Shown: positions 8,651 through 16,175, numbered from the stretch's first letter. The stretch is 64,000 bases of DNA from Streptomyces phaeochromogenes (GCF_001418655.1 NZ_LIQZ01000105.1:1-64000); one strand, 5' to 3'. A program made the numbers and translations. The notes: a model not told the origin generated them from the sequence alone.

Positions 8651-8704
8651 CGCGGATTGGTCGCTCCCACGATCGGATGAATTTCGTTTTCCGACCAATC
8701 CGCG
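8651..8704. promoter_or_regulatory. 13-bp perfect inverted repeat between divergent genes
   Basis: CGCGGATTGGTCG at 8651-8663 and its exact complement at 8692-8704 flank a 28-bp AT-richer spacer. The repeat lies just upstream of the molybdoenzyme start and before the divergent ECF sigma gene, in a locally AT-rich stretch. It could be a regulator binding site with two half-sites about five helical turns apart or part of a leader hairpin. Confidence 0.5.
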
Positions 8705-8929
8705 CCCGCTTCGGCTACGGATTGCGAATTAAAGAGGTACCCAAAGAGGTCCCTTGCCGTCCGGCCGTGGAGCGGAAACGCATGGTGCTGCCGCGCATCG
8801 GAGCCTTCCTGCCCCGTGCCGGCGCCGCCCGCCCCGCATCCGTACGGTCCTGGTTTCCCGAAGTTCTCCGTAACGGGGACGGCGCCGCGGTGTCCAACCT
8901 TCAGAAGACCGGACGAGAGGAGCCGCCCA

Positions 8930-9523
8930 GTGGTGGGGGCCCGCACACAGAGCGAACCACCGGACACCCGGGCCGACACGACGGCCCCGGACGACGCCCT
9001 GCTGGCGGTCCGTGCCGCGGAGGGGGACGAGGACGCCTTCGCCGTGCTCGTGCAACGCCACGCGGCGGCGCTGATCCGCCTCGCCACGAGTCTGCTCGGG
9101 ACCGGCGCCGAGGCGGAGGACGCCGTACAGGACGCCTTCCTCAGCGCCTGGCGGCGGCTGCCTGAGTTCCAGGGGCGTTCCTCCTTCGGCACCTGGATGT
9201 ACCGGATCGTCACCAACCGCTGCCTGAGCGTGCTGCGGGCCCGCAAGCCCGTGGCACCGCTGGAGGCGGCGGGTGACGTGCCAGCGGCCGAACACGCCAC
9301 CTCTCCGGCCCGGATCACCGAGGGCCGCGACGCGGTCCGCGAACTGCGGGAGGCCCTCGACCTGCTCTCGGCCGAACAACGGGCCTGCTGGGTACTGCGG
9401 GAACTGGACGGCCGGTCCTACGAGTTCGTCGCGGACGCGGTCGGCATCAGCCAGGAGGCCGTCCGTGCCCGTGTCTTCCGCGCACGCCGTCGTCTCACAC
9501 AAGCACTGGGGGCCTGGCGATGA
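8930..9523 (+). CDS. ECF-type RNA polymerase sigma factor
   Basis: A 197-residue sigma-70 family factor. Region 2 is clear (DEDAFAVLVQRHAAALIRLA, then AEDAVQDAFLSAWRRL and GTWMYRIVTNRCLS). Region 4 contains LLSAEQRACWVLRELDGRSY and the helix-turn-helix FVADAVGISQEAVRARVFRA. GTG 8930 was preferred over upstream in-frame starts because a GAGAGGAG ribosome binding site sits 7 bp before it. It overlaps the next gene by 4 bp (ATGA). That gene encodes a putative anti-sigma factor, so this factor is probably held in check by its neighbour. Confidence 0.93.
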   Translation: MVGARTQSEPPDTRADTTAPDDALLAVRAAEGDEDAFAVLVQRHAAALIRLATSLLGTGAEAEDAVQDAFLSAWRRLPEFQGRSSFGTWMYRIVTNRCLSVLRARKPVAPLEAAGDVPAAEHATSPARITEGRDAVRELREALDLLSAEQRACWVLRELDGRSYEFVADAVGISQEAVRARVFRARRRLTQALGAWR

Positions 9524-10155
9524 CCGACCGCACCGACCCGTCGAACAGCGCGTTCACCCACGCTGACGACGAACTCCTGCCGTGCGGACGGCTGGTGTCG
9601 CGGACCTGGGACGACTGGGAACAGCAGACCGACGACGCACACCTGCGGTCCTGCCCGCACTGCCGGGACGCCGTGCGGGGACTGGACGACCTGGAGTCCG
9701 TGGTGCGCGGCCTGCGAGCGGAGTCGGCGGACACCTCCGCCTACGACGCCGAGCCGCTGACCCGGCGGATCATGGACGTCGTACGCCTCGAACTACGCCC
9801 GGGCCGCCCCCTGCCCCTCGGCGAACCCGCCGAGGATCTGTGGATCATGGAGGCCGTCGCGGCCCGCGCACTGCGCGCGGCGGCCGAGACGGTCGCGGGC
9901 GTCCGGGCGGGTTCCTGCCGCCTCGTCGACGCCCGCGTTGACGGGACAGACGGCACATGCGATTCCGGCGGGGTCCGCCTCGACATCCACGCCCCGGTGG
10001 GTGTCTCCCTGCCGGAACTCACCGACCGGGTACGCGCCCGTGTGTGGGAGGCCGCGGACCGCGAACTGGGCGTGGTCCTGGCGTCCGTGGACATCCGTGT
10101 CACCGACCTCGTCGCCGGTACGGCCGACGACGGCCAGGAAGGTCGTACGCCATGA
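9520..10155 (+). CDS. Putative zinc-motif anti-sigma factor with Asp23-like C-terminal region
   Basis: A 211-residue soluble protein. The N-terminal part carries HLRSCPHC, an H-x3-C-x2-C pattern as in zinc-binding anti-sigma (ZAS) domains, preceded by another Cys near residue 22. No transmembrane segment is seen. From about residue 100 the sequence looks Asp23-like: EAVAARALRAAAETVAGV, strands GVRLDIHAPVGVSLPELTDR, and AADRELGVVLASVDIRVTDL. It is translationally coupled to the ECF sigma gene and to a further Asp23-like gene. I infer an anti-sigma factor that senses or joins the Asp23 network. The fusion interpretation needs profile searches. Confidence 0.72.
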   Translation: MTDRTDPSNSAFTHADDELLPCGRLVSRTWDDWEQQTDDAHLRSCPHCRDAVRGLDDLESVVRGLRAESADTSAYDAEPLTRRIMDVVRLELRPGRPLPLGEPAEDLWIMEAVAARALRAAAETVAGVRAGSCRLVDARVDGTDGTCDSGGVRLDIHAPVGVSLPELTDRVRARVWEAADRELGVVLASVDIRVTDLVAGTADDGQEGRTP

Positions 10156-10505
10156 CCGCGCACCACGAGATCACAGCGCACGCGAAGCTCGTCGAGGAAG
10201 TCGCCACGGCTGTCCAGGCTGTGCCGGGAGTGGCCTTCCTCAGGCCGGGTCTGGCCGACCGGCTGCGCTCCGCGCCGGCACGGCCCACGCCAGGTACCGG
10301 CGGGGCACCTCCGGCCGGAGTGCGCATGACCCGGCCGGACGGCGAGGGCCCGTGGCACGTCGAGATCCACGTCGTCGCGCTTCGGCGGGCCAGGACCCTG
10401 GACGTGGCCCGCCTCGTCCGGAGCGCCGTCGAGCACCGCCTGGACTCCCTGGTGCCCGCGCAGCAGACGCCGCGGGTCACCGTGACGGTCACGGGCCTCG
10501 TCTGA
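10152..10505 (+). CDS. Small Asp23-like protein
   Basis: A 117-residue protein with the general layout of Asp23-type proteins: a helix (AKLVEEVATAVQAVPGVAFLR), a central linker, strand VEIHVVALRRARTLDVARLV and the final strand PRVTVTVTGLV. ATG 10152 overlaps the previous stop as ATGA, so it belongs to the ECF sigma operon. No catalytic motif is visible. A strong hairpin terminator follows 39 bp after the stop. Confidence 0.7.
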   Translation: MTAHHEITAHAKLVEEVATAVQAVPGVAFLRPGLADRLRSAPARPTPGTGGAPPAGVRMTRPDGEGPWHVEIHVVALRRARTLDVARLVRSAVEHRLDSLVPAQQTPRVTVTVTGLV

Positions 10506-10543
10506 CGCCGGATCACCGGATCGGGCCCGGCCTCCTCCGGCAG

Positions 10544-10572
10544 CCGTCCCGGCACACGCTGTGCCGGGACGG
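10544..10572 (+). terminator. Hairpin terminator of the ECF sigma operon
   Basis: CCGTCCCGGCACA, loop CGC, then the exact complement: a 13-bp perfect stem 39 bp after the last gene. No T-tract follows, as is common in Streptomyces. It may serve the convergent rskA-type gene as well. Confidence 0.78.
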
Positions 10573-10745
10573 CCGTGCGGTGAGCGGTACGCACCGCCGC
10601 CGGCCGGGCACCGGTCCGTGGGCCGGCCGCAGCGGTCCCGGCGTGATCGGGTCCGGTCGGTGCGGTAGGGCCCGTCTCCCAGGGCAGGGCCGTGGACGGC
10701 CGGGCCTCGCCGTCGCCGGTCTGACCCGGTCGGCCGTTCAGTCGT

Positions 10746-11498
10746 TCAGCCAGGGAAGGTCATCAGGGCGAGCGGGGCGGATGTGGGCTGCTTGGAGCCG
10801 CCGCCGGGTTCGACGGTGATGCCCATGCCCGACGCCTTGTCGACGGTGCCCTGCATCAGGAGGGCCTGGTCACTGCGGTCGGGGTCCATCAGGCCGGCGG
10901 ACCGCATGGTCCCGCCGTCGTCGAACCAGAGCTGGTAGACCTTCCCGCCGGGAGGACGGGCCATCCCGGAGGCGACGAACACGGCCTTGTCCCGGCTGTG
11001 GGAGACGACGACAGTACCGGTGGCGCCGTCGGCCAGCTTGGCGGCCCGGGTCCTGGCGTCCGGCGCGGCCAGTACGGCGGCCACCTCGTCCGCCGCCTGC
11101 TCGGTGCGGCGCGCCTGGTCGCGGGCGTCCTCGGCTCGCTGGTGCTGCCACACGGCCGTCCCGCCGAGCGCCGTGGCCGCCGCCAGGCAGGCGGCGAGCG
11201 CCCACCTGGACAGTACCCGGGCCCGCAGACGGGCCCGGAGGGGGAGGGCCTGGGCCCGCTTGCCGGGCGTCTCCTGCCGGACCGCGGTGATCCGGCGCAG
11301 CACCTGTTCGCGCAGCACCGGACGGGGTGCCGTGGCGACGGCGAGTCCCAGGCGAGCCGCGGTCGCGCTCAGCTCGGCCGTCTCCTGCGCACACGCTTCG
11401 CAGCCCGGCAGGTGGCGCTCGAACGCGGCACTCTCCTCGTCGGACAGAGCGTGCAGTGCGTAGGCGCCCGTCAGCTGGTGCAGATCGATGGTCGTCAC
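10746..11498 (-). CDS. RskA-type anti-sigma factor
   Basis: A 250-residue single-pass membrane protein. The N-terminal cytoplasmic domain has LHQLTGAYALHALSDEE and then HLPGCEACAQE, the zinc-binding-type anti-sigma motif. One membrane helix lies near residues 95-115 (ALAACLAAATALGG), and an extracytoplasmic RskA C-terminal domain follows (VYQLWFDDGG, then SAPLALMTFPG). RskA restrains SigK in mycobacteria and is released by regulated proteolysis. The gene overlaps the upstream sigma gene by 4 bp, as expected for a cognate pair. Confidence 0.92.
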   Translation of the reverse strand: MTTIDLHQLTGAYALHALSDEESAAFERHLPGCEACAQETAELSATAARLGLAVATAPRPVLREQVLRRITAVRQETPGKRAQALPLRARLRARVLSRWALAACLAAATALGGTAVWQHQRAEDARDQARRTEQAADEVAAVLAAPDARTRAAKLADGATGTVVVSHSRDKAVFVASGMARPPGGKVYQLWFDDGGTMRSAGLMDPDRSDQALLMQGTVDKASGMGITVEPGGGSKQPTSAPLALMTFPG

Positions 11499-12079
11499 GC
11501 GGTCACCCCCAGGCAGTCGCGCAGCCGGATGAGCCCGTCACGCAGTCGGGTCTTGACGGTCCCCAGCGGAACCGCCAGCGCCTCCGCCACCTCGCGGTAG
11601 GTCAGCCCCCGGTAGTACGCCAGGGTGACGGCCTGATGCTGGAGCTCGGTCAGCGTGCGCAGACAGCGCCGTACCTGTTCCCGCTCCAGCCGTGCCTCGA
11701 CGTGCTCGGCCACCTCGTCGTACTCGGGCAGTTGGTCCAGCAGCGCGGCCTTGTGCTCCCGGGCGGCAGCGGCGTCCACCGAGCGCACCCGGTCCACCGC
11801 CCTGCGGTGCGCCAGGGTGAGGATCCAGTTGATGGCCGTACCGACGTCGGGCCGATAGCGGGGAGAGGTCCGCCACACCTCCACGAGAACCTCCTGCGCC
11901 ACTTCCTCCGACTGAGCCTGATCGCGCAGCACGGCGCGCACCACACCCGTCACCGGACTCACCACGGCGTCGTAGACACCGGCGAACGCGTCCTCGTCGC
12001 CCAGAGCCACACGGCTCACCAACTCCTGCAAGTCAGGCCCCGCCGAGGGATTTCTACTGATCTGCACTACTTCTTTCAC
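11495..12079 (-). CDS. sigK: SigK-type ECF sigma factor
   Basis: A 194-residue ECF factor. Region 2 reads DEDAFAGVYDAVVSPVTGVV, then SEEVAQEVLVEVWRTSPRYRP and AINWILTLAHRRAVDRVR, which is the SigK group signature. Region 4 has LTELQHQAVTLAYYRGLTY, then REVAEALAVPLGTVKTRL. GTG 12079 was chosen because GGAGG lies 6 bp upstream. It is coupled to the RskA-type gene. In mycobacteria SigK drives FAS1 proteins and its own locus, which includes a CFA-synthase-like gene and a DUF1295 gene; all of these have counterparts within 12 kb here. Confidence 0.88.
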   Translation of the reverse strand: MKEVVQISRNPSAGPDLQELVSRVALGDEDAFAGVYDAVVSPVTGVVRAVLRDQAQSEEVAQEVLVEVWRTSPRYRPDVGTAINWILTLAHRRAVDRVRSVDAAAAREHKAALLDQLPEYDEVAEHVEARLEREQVRRCLRTLTELQHQAVTLAYYRGLTYREVAEALAVPLGTVKTRLRDGLIRLRDCLGVTA

Positions 12080-12610
12080 CGAGGGCCTCCACGGTCGGGA
12101 CATGTCCGGGCGTAATCCGTTCCCGCCGAGAGCTTGGATTGGTTGCACTGACGAGGAAATCGCAGGTGACGTGGGAGAACCCGGACGGCACAGCAACGAT
12201 CACCGAGTCTCACCGGTGCGCCAGGAGCTCCGCCGCTCACGCTTCGGTCGGTGACTGCCATGCCTTCGACCCGCCCCGAGCGAGGCCGCACGAAGGCATG
12301 GCCGGATCGGAAGGCTTCGGGCCGCACTGTGCGGCACGGCCCGGAAGCGTTCTCCTGGGACTGTGCTGGTGAGGTGTGGCTGGACGAGTCCGTCCTGTCG
12401 ATCAAGGTTGGCGGTGCCAGGCCGTCATGAGGTACTCGTGACTGTCCCGTGAGTTCCGGTCGAGCTGCGATGCTTCCGGATGTTGCTGGTCGCAGGGGGC
12501 CGTACGGGTGACTGTCAGGCCCCTCGGACGGAGTAGTGCCAGGGCCCCGTGGCGGGTTCGCTCCTATCGTGGAACCGCTCACTGACGGTCGGCGCCGAGG
12601 CAGGCAGCAC
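12080..12610. other. Intergenic stretch with a 12-bp inverted repeat
   Basis: No convincing gene is seen; short open frames lack ribosome binding sites and recognisable sequence. GCCATGCCTTCG at 12257-12268 and its exact complement at 12291-12302 form a 12-bp inverted repeat with a 22-bp spacer. A second, imperfect hairpin lies at about 12315-12346. The stretch must hold the sigK promoter on the minus strand and the PP2C promoter on the plus strand. Confidence 0.5.
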
Positions 12611-13840
12611 ATGAGGGAACCGCAGATCGACTATGCGGCGGTTTTCCGGGCCCTGCCCGGCATGGTGGCGCTGCTCACCCCCGACCTGGACTACGTCGAC
12701 GCCAACGACGACTTCCAGCGGCTGTCCGGGCGCACCCGCGAGCAGCTGCTGGGCCGCTACATCTTCGATGTCTTCCCCGAGAACCCCAACGAGCCGGCCG
12801 CGGCCGGCATGCGGGAGACCGAGGCATCGATGCGCCGCGCGGCGACCACCGGTGAGCGCGACACGATGGCGCTGATCCGCTACGACATCGAGGACCCCAC
12901 GCGGCCCGGCCATTGGCAGGAGCACTACTGGAGCCCGGTCAACGCACCCGTCCTCGGCCCCGACGGGCAGGTGGCGCTGATCGTGCACCGGGTGGAGGAG
13001 GTCACCGAACTCATCCGCGCATTCGGACGCCCCGGCGGCGACAGCAGGGCCCGCGTGCTGGAGTCCGAGCTGTACACGAGGGCCAGAGAACTGCAGGAGG
13101 TCAACGAACGTCTGCGCAAGGCGCACGCCCGCGACCGTGAGGTCGCGCTGGCCCTGCAGGCGGCGATGCTGCCGCCACCCGGCCCGACCGGGCCGCACGT
13201 AACTGCCGTGCGCTATCGGCCCGCCGTCGGAGCATTGAACGTGTGCGGCGACTGGTACGACCTGGTCGACCTGCCCGGCGAGAGCCTCGCGGTAGCCGTG
13301 GGTGACGTCGTCGGCCACGGCCTGGGGGCTGCCTGCGTCATGGGACAGCTGCGCAGCGCCCTGAGCGCGGCCTGCCGAGTCGCCGAGGGCCCGGCCCAGG
13401 CGCTGGATGCCCTCGGCCTGTACGCCCGCTCCGTCGAGGGCGCCGAATCGACCACCGCGGCGACGACGTTCGTCGACTGGGGCGACCACTCCATCACCTA
13501 CAGCTGCGCCGGACACCCTCCGCCCGCGCTGCTCCGCCCCGACGGAACCGTGATCTTCCTCGACCGGGCCACCGACCCGCCGCTCGGCGCCCGGCCCGAA
13601 CACATCCCCCGCGCCCAGGCCCGCACGCCTTTCAGTGAGGGCGCCACCCTTGTCCTGTACACGGACGGCCTGATCGAGCGCCGCACCGAGGACATCGACA
13701 CGGGGCTGGCCCGACTCGCCGACGCCCTCACCCGCCACCGTCGGCTGGACCCCGAGGCCCTGGCCGACGCCCTCCTGGCCGACCTCCTCCCGTCAAACGG
13801 CAACGCGGACGACACCGCGCTGGTCGTCATCCCCCTGTGA
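12611..13840 (+). CDS. PAS-PP2C protein serine/threonine phosphatase (RsbU/SpoIIE-like)
   Basis: A 409-residue protein. Residues about 8-130 form a PAS domain (FRALPGMVALLTPDLDYVDA, then GRYIFDVFPENP). A short coiled segment follows (ELQEVNERLRKAHARDREVA), then a PP2C/SpoIIE phosphatase domain from about 180 with GDWYDLV, VGDVVGHG, YTDGLIERR and a terminal DDTALVVI; the metal-binding Asp residues are present. Such proteins dephosphorylate anti-anti-sigma factors. ATG 12611 has a GAGG-type ribosome binding site. The frame continues open after the TGA stop (see next entry). Confidence 0.92.
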   Translation: MREPQIDYAAVFRALPGMVALLTPDLDYVDANDDFQRLSGRTREQLLGRYIFDVFPENPNEPAAAGMRETEASMRRAATTGERDTMALIRYDIEDPTRPGHWQEHYWSPVNAPVLGPDGQVALIVHRVEEVTELIRAFGRPGGDSRARVLESELYTRARELQEVNERLRKAHARDREVALALQAAMLPPPGPTGPHVTAVRYRPAVGALNVCGDWYDLVDLPGESLAVAVGDVVGHGLGAACVMGQLRSALSAACRVAEGPAQALDALGLYARSVEGAESTTAATTFVDWGDHSITYSCAGHPPPALLRPDGTVIFLDRATDPPLGARPEHIPRAQARTPFSEGATLVLYTDGLIERRTEDIDTGLARLADALTRHRRLDPEALADALLADLLPSNGNADDTALVVIPL

Positions 13841-14020
13841 CTCCGATCGCAGGACCGTGACGCGCCGGCGGACACCCTGGACAAGGAACTCGAGCCGACG
13901 CAGGCGGAGCGCCGGCAACTGGTCACCGCCGCGATCGGCTGGGGTCGCAGTGACAGCGAGATCGCTGTCCGCGCCAGGCTGCCCCGGCGGGCGGTGCACA
14001 AGCTCCGCACCGCAGAGTAG
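13841..14020 (+). pseudogene. HTH-like remnant in frame after the PP2C stop
   Basis: After TGA 13838-13840 the same frame stays open for 59 codons to TAG 14018-14020. The translation contains ERRQLVTAAIGWGRSDSE followed by IAVRARLPRRAVHKLRT, which has helix-turn-helix spacing. No start codon or ribosome binding site serves it. It is either the end of a formerly longer protein cut by a nonsense change or the remains of a small regulator gene. Confidence 0.45.
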
Positions 14021-14059
14021 GTGTCCCGTCTCCGTCGATACGGTCTGCGTCTCAAACCC

Positions 14060-14156
14060 CTTGTGTCAGAAGCTGTCTTCCTTTGCGTCGCCTTGTATCG
14101 AGGGTTTGACACAAGATCCCGCACCAGGGCATCTTGTACTCACCACTTGATACAAG
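14060..14156. promoter_or_regulatory. Double TTGTATC-type operator overlapping a promoter
   Basis: Two palindromes share the geometry 9-6-9: CTTGTATCG at 14092 paired with TGACACAAG at 14107, and CTTGTACTC at 14133 paired with TGATACAAG at 14148. They start 41 bp apart, close to four helical turns. A fifth half-site, CTTGTGTCA, lies at 14060. TTGACA at 14106-14111 is a perfect -35 element, with CATCTT at about 14130 as a candidate -10. The sites precede the membrane protein and GntR operon, so autoregulation by that GntR protein is the simplest reading. Confidence 0.68.
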
Positions 14157-14177
14157 ATGATCTGGGGGGATCTCCAT

Positions 14178-14972
14178 ATGCTCGACACCGTCCCGCTCCA
14201 GTCCCGGTTCCTCGAACACGCCGACCACTACGCCCGCTGGTCCGGTCTGGGCGTCGGCGTCGTGGCCGCACAGCAGTTGGTCACCATGGAGAGCGACGAC
14301 ATCACGATGCCCCTCGTGTTCGCCATCACCGCTTTCGGCCTGTGTGCGGTGGGCGGTGTCCTGCTCGGTGACGCCCTGACCCTGCGTCCCCAGGAAGCCG
14401 TACGCACCGCGAGTCTCGCCCCGCGCCTGGTCCGAGCCCACGTGCCGCCCCGTATGACGCCCCTGCTTCTCCTGCAGGCGGTCTCCCTCACCATCCTGCT
14501 GGTGATCGGTGTGGTCACGGCATCCTCCGACCCGGGCCGGATAGGCGGAGCAGGGCGTGTCATGACCGTCACCTGCGAAGGGATACGCACTTCCCTCGGC
14601 CCCTGGCCGGGCCTGTACTACAGCGGCCCGATGTTCGCCGCCCTCGCGGTCGGAACCCCCGCCTGCGTCTGGGCCCTGCGCCGTATCGCCCACGGGCCGG
14701 GCAACGACCAGCAGCGCCGTGACCGCGCGTGGGCGATCACCGGAGCCTGGGGGCTGCTGGTGTCGAGCCAGGTACTGCTCGTCGTTCTGATGATCTTCGT
14801 CGCGCTGACGGAGAATGCCTGCGCCGGCCCGCTTGGCGCCGCCACCATCGTGGTGATCTGCCCCCTGGGCCTGCTGAGCATGTTCACCTTCGGATGGTCT
14901 CTGATCACCGTGGTGGCACCCCGGGCGGTCGACGACGAGGCAGCCGACAATGGGACTTTCGACGATGAGTGA
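14178..14972 (+). CDS. Hypothetical multi-pass membrane protein
   Basis: A 264-residue protein of unrecognised family with about five or six hydrophobic segments (VVAAQQLVTM region, LVFAITAFGLCAVGGVLLG, LLLLQAVSLTILLVIGVV, GPMFAALAVGTPACVWAL, LLVSSQVLLVVLMIFVAL and IVVICPLGLLSMFTFGW). ATG 14178 was preferred to ATG 14157 because a GGGGGGAT ribosome binding site lies 6-7 bp before it. It overlaps the downstream GntR gene, and both lie behind the double operator. It may be a transported-ligand or stress sensor regulated by that repressor; function is unknown. Confidence 0.75.
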   Translation: MLDTVPLQSRFLEHADHYARWSGLGVGVVAAQQLVTMESDDITMPLVFAITAFGLCAVGGVLLGDALTLRPQEAVRTASLAPRLVRAHVPPRMTPLLLLQAVSLTILLVIGVVTASSDPGRIGGAGRVMTVTCEGIRTSLGPWPGLYYSGPMFAALAVGTPACVWALRRIAHGPGNDQQRRDRAWAITGAWGLLVSSQVLLVVLMIFVALTENACAGPLGAATIVVICPLGLLSMFTFGWSLITVVAPRAVDDEAADNGTFDDE

Positions 14973-15450
14973 CCCCGCCGTCCGCGTCGACACCACCAGC
15001 CAGGTGCCGCCGTACGAGCAGATCCGCGCCCAGCTGGCCGCGCTTATCCGCACCGGCCGGCTGACCGAGGGCGAGCGCCTGCCGACCGTGCGCCAGCTCG
15101 CCGCCGACCTGGGCCTGGCGCCGGGCACCGTGGCCCGCGCCTACCGCGAGCTGGAGGCCGCCGAGCTGATCCGCACCCGCCGTGGCGCGGGTACCCGGGT
15201 AGCGGCACTCCCGTCCGAGCCGCACGCGCACGATGCCGACCAACTCGCCACTCTGGCCCGGCACTTCACCTCCGCCGCCCGAGCGCTCGGCGCCGACACC
15301 GAGGCCATCCTGACCGCCGTCCGCGACGCCCTGGACCCGGGGCCCGCCTCCTCTTCGGCCACCGCCGGCAGCGGAGCAGGTGGCCCCAAGACGGCCGAGG
15401 CGTCGGCGCAAGTCACAGGCGTGAGGAACAAGCTTGAGCAGCAGACGTAG
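14965..15450 (+). CDS. GntR family transcriptional regulator (YtrA-like)
   Basis: A 161-residue repressor. The winged helix-turn-helix occupies residues about 15-80: VPPYEQIRAQLAALIRTG, then LPTVRQLAADLGLAPGTVAR and the wing ELIRTRRGAGTRVA. The short helical C-terminal domain (about 60 residues) suits the YtrA subgroup rather than FadR or HutC types. ATG 14965 overlaps the end of the membrane protein gene; ATG 14950 is an alternative. Likely binds the palindromes at 14092-14156. Confidence 0.88.
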   Translation: MSDPAVRVDTTSQVPPYEQIRAQLAALIRTGRLTEGERLPTVRQLAADLGLAPGTVARAYRELEAAELIRTRRGAGTRVAALPSEPHAHDADQLATLARHFTSAARALGADTEAILTAVRDALDPGPASSSATAGSGAGGPKTAEASAQVTGVRNKLEQQT

Positions 15451-15500
15451 GTAACAGACGTAACAGGCACGGGTAACAGTGGGTGATGAGCCACTGTTAC
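15451..15500. repeat. Three GTAACAG repeats and a 10-bp hairpin after the GntR gene
   Basis: GTAACAG occurs at 15451, 15460 and 15473. The last copy is part of a perfect stem GTAACAGTGG, loop of 8, then its complement, ending at 15500. It starts directly after the GntR stop codon. It probably acts as a terminator, though the iterated half-sites would also suit a DNA-binding protein. Confidence 0.6.
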
Positions 15501-15917
15501 GCCACGGCGCGACCACTGAAACAGCAGGGCCGGACCAGCTCAATTGAGACGGCATCCGGCGTCCCCCGCCCAGGACCACATCACCCGAGACTCCCGGCGC
15601 CCCCATGCCCCAGCTGAACTGGTCGCCGCAGGTCAGGGGTCCGACTCGAAGTCAGATCATTTAAGACGGGACAGTAGGTAATCGGCCCATCTTCGCTGTC
15701 ACGAACAGATCAGTGGCTCACCTTTGCTGACACCAACTGTCGTCGATCCATCTTCAGCGGCAAGCGGCCCAAGAACGCTGTCGCAGGACAACCGTCCGGG
15801 ACCCGTTCACTTCACTCTGCAGACTCGGCGGGAAAGCGCAGGCAGAAAGGGAACGGGCAGGCGGGTTGGATCCTGCCTTCCGCCATCCGCTTGCTACCAC
15901 CCTGCTACCATGCTGGT
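15501..15917. other. Intergenic stretch with degenerate 23-bp repeats, possible IS end
   Basis: No gene is recognised. Related segments start at 15684 (GGCCCATCTTCGCTGTCAC) and 15715 (GGCTCACCTTTGCTGACAC), about 18 of 23 bases alike, with a weaker third copy near 15745. The 30-31 bp spacing resembles the multiple internal repeats at IS21-family ends. No transposase gene accompanies them. The antitoxin promoter must lie near 15860-15910. Confidence 0.4.
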
Positions 15918-16175
15918 GTGACTACCGGGAAGAAGCAGACGCAGGTCCGGCTTGAAGAGGAAGTGCTCGCGGCCGGCAAGGCTGCCGCGGCCGCCCGCCG
16001 ACTGGACTTCAACAAGTACGTGGAGCGGCTCATCATTGAGGACACCACCGGTGCCCGCGCCGCCGGTATGGCCGCGGCTCAGCGACTCATCGACGACCAC
16101 GGCATGTTCCTCGACGATCTGGAGCAGCAGCTCGACGCTCCGTACGCCGAGCCGCGGCCGGGCGCCGCCGCGTGA
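15918..16175 (+). CDS. Antitoxin of a Fic/Doc-like toxin-antitoxin pair
   Basis: An 85-residue protein. The N-terminal KKQTQVRLEEEVLAAGKAAA, then ARRLDFNKYVERLI, resembles a ribbon-helix-helix DNA-binding domain, and the acidic C-terminal half (IDDHGMFLDDLEQQLDAP) suits a toxin-neutralising tail. GTG 15918 is the only plausible start. Its TGA overlaps the toxin start as GTGA, the standard order antitoxin then toxin. Autoregulation is expected from the family but no operator was identified. Confidence 0.75.
   Translation: MTTGKKQTQVRLEEEVLAAGKAAAAARRLDFNKYVERLIIEDTTGARAAGMAAAQRLIDDHGMFLDDLEQQLDAPYAEPRPGAAA

Noticed and set aside
6499-9165. An 888-codon plus-strand open frame over the FAS1 and molybdoenzyme genes
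   Set aside because: Its translation is antisense-like, while both minus-strand genes show catalytic and lipobox motifs.
12139-12372. Possible 77-residue gene upstream of the PP2C gene
   Set aside because: No ribosome binding site, no recognisable sequence, and it contains the 12-bp inverted repeat arms.
15625-15665. A tRNA-like 3' sequence that could mark an integration site
   Set aside because: No cloverleaf can be drawn and the GTTCRANNC loop is not present.
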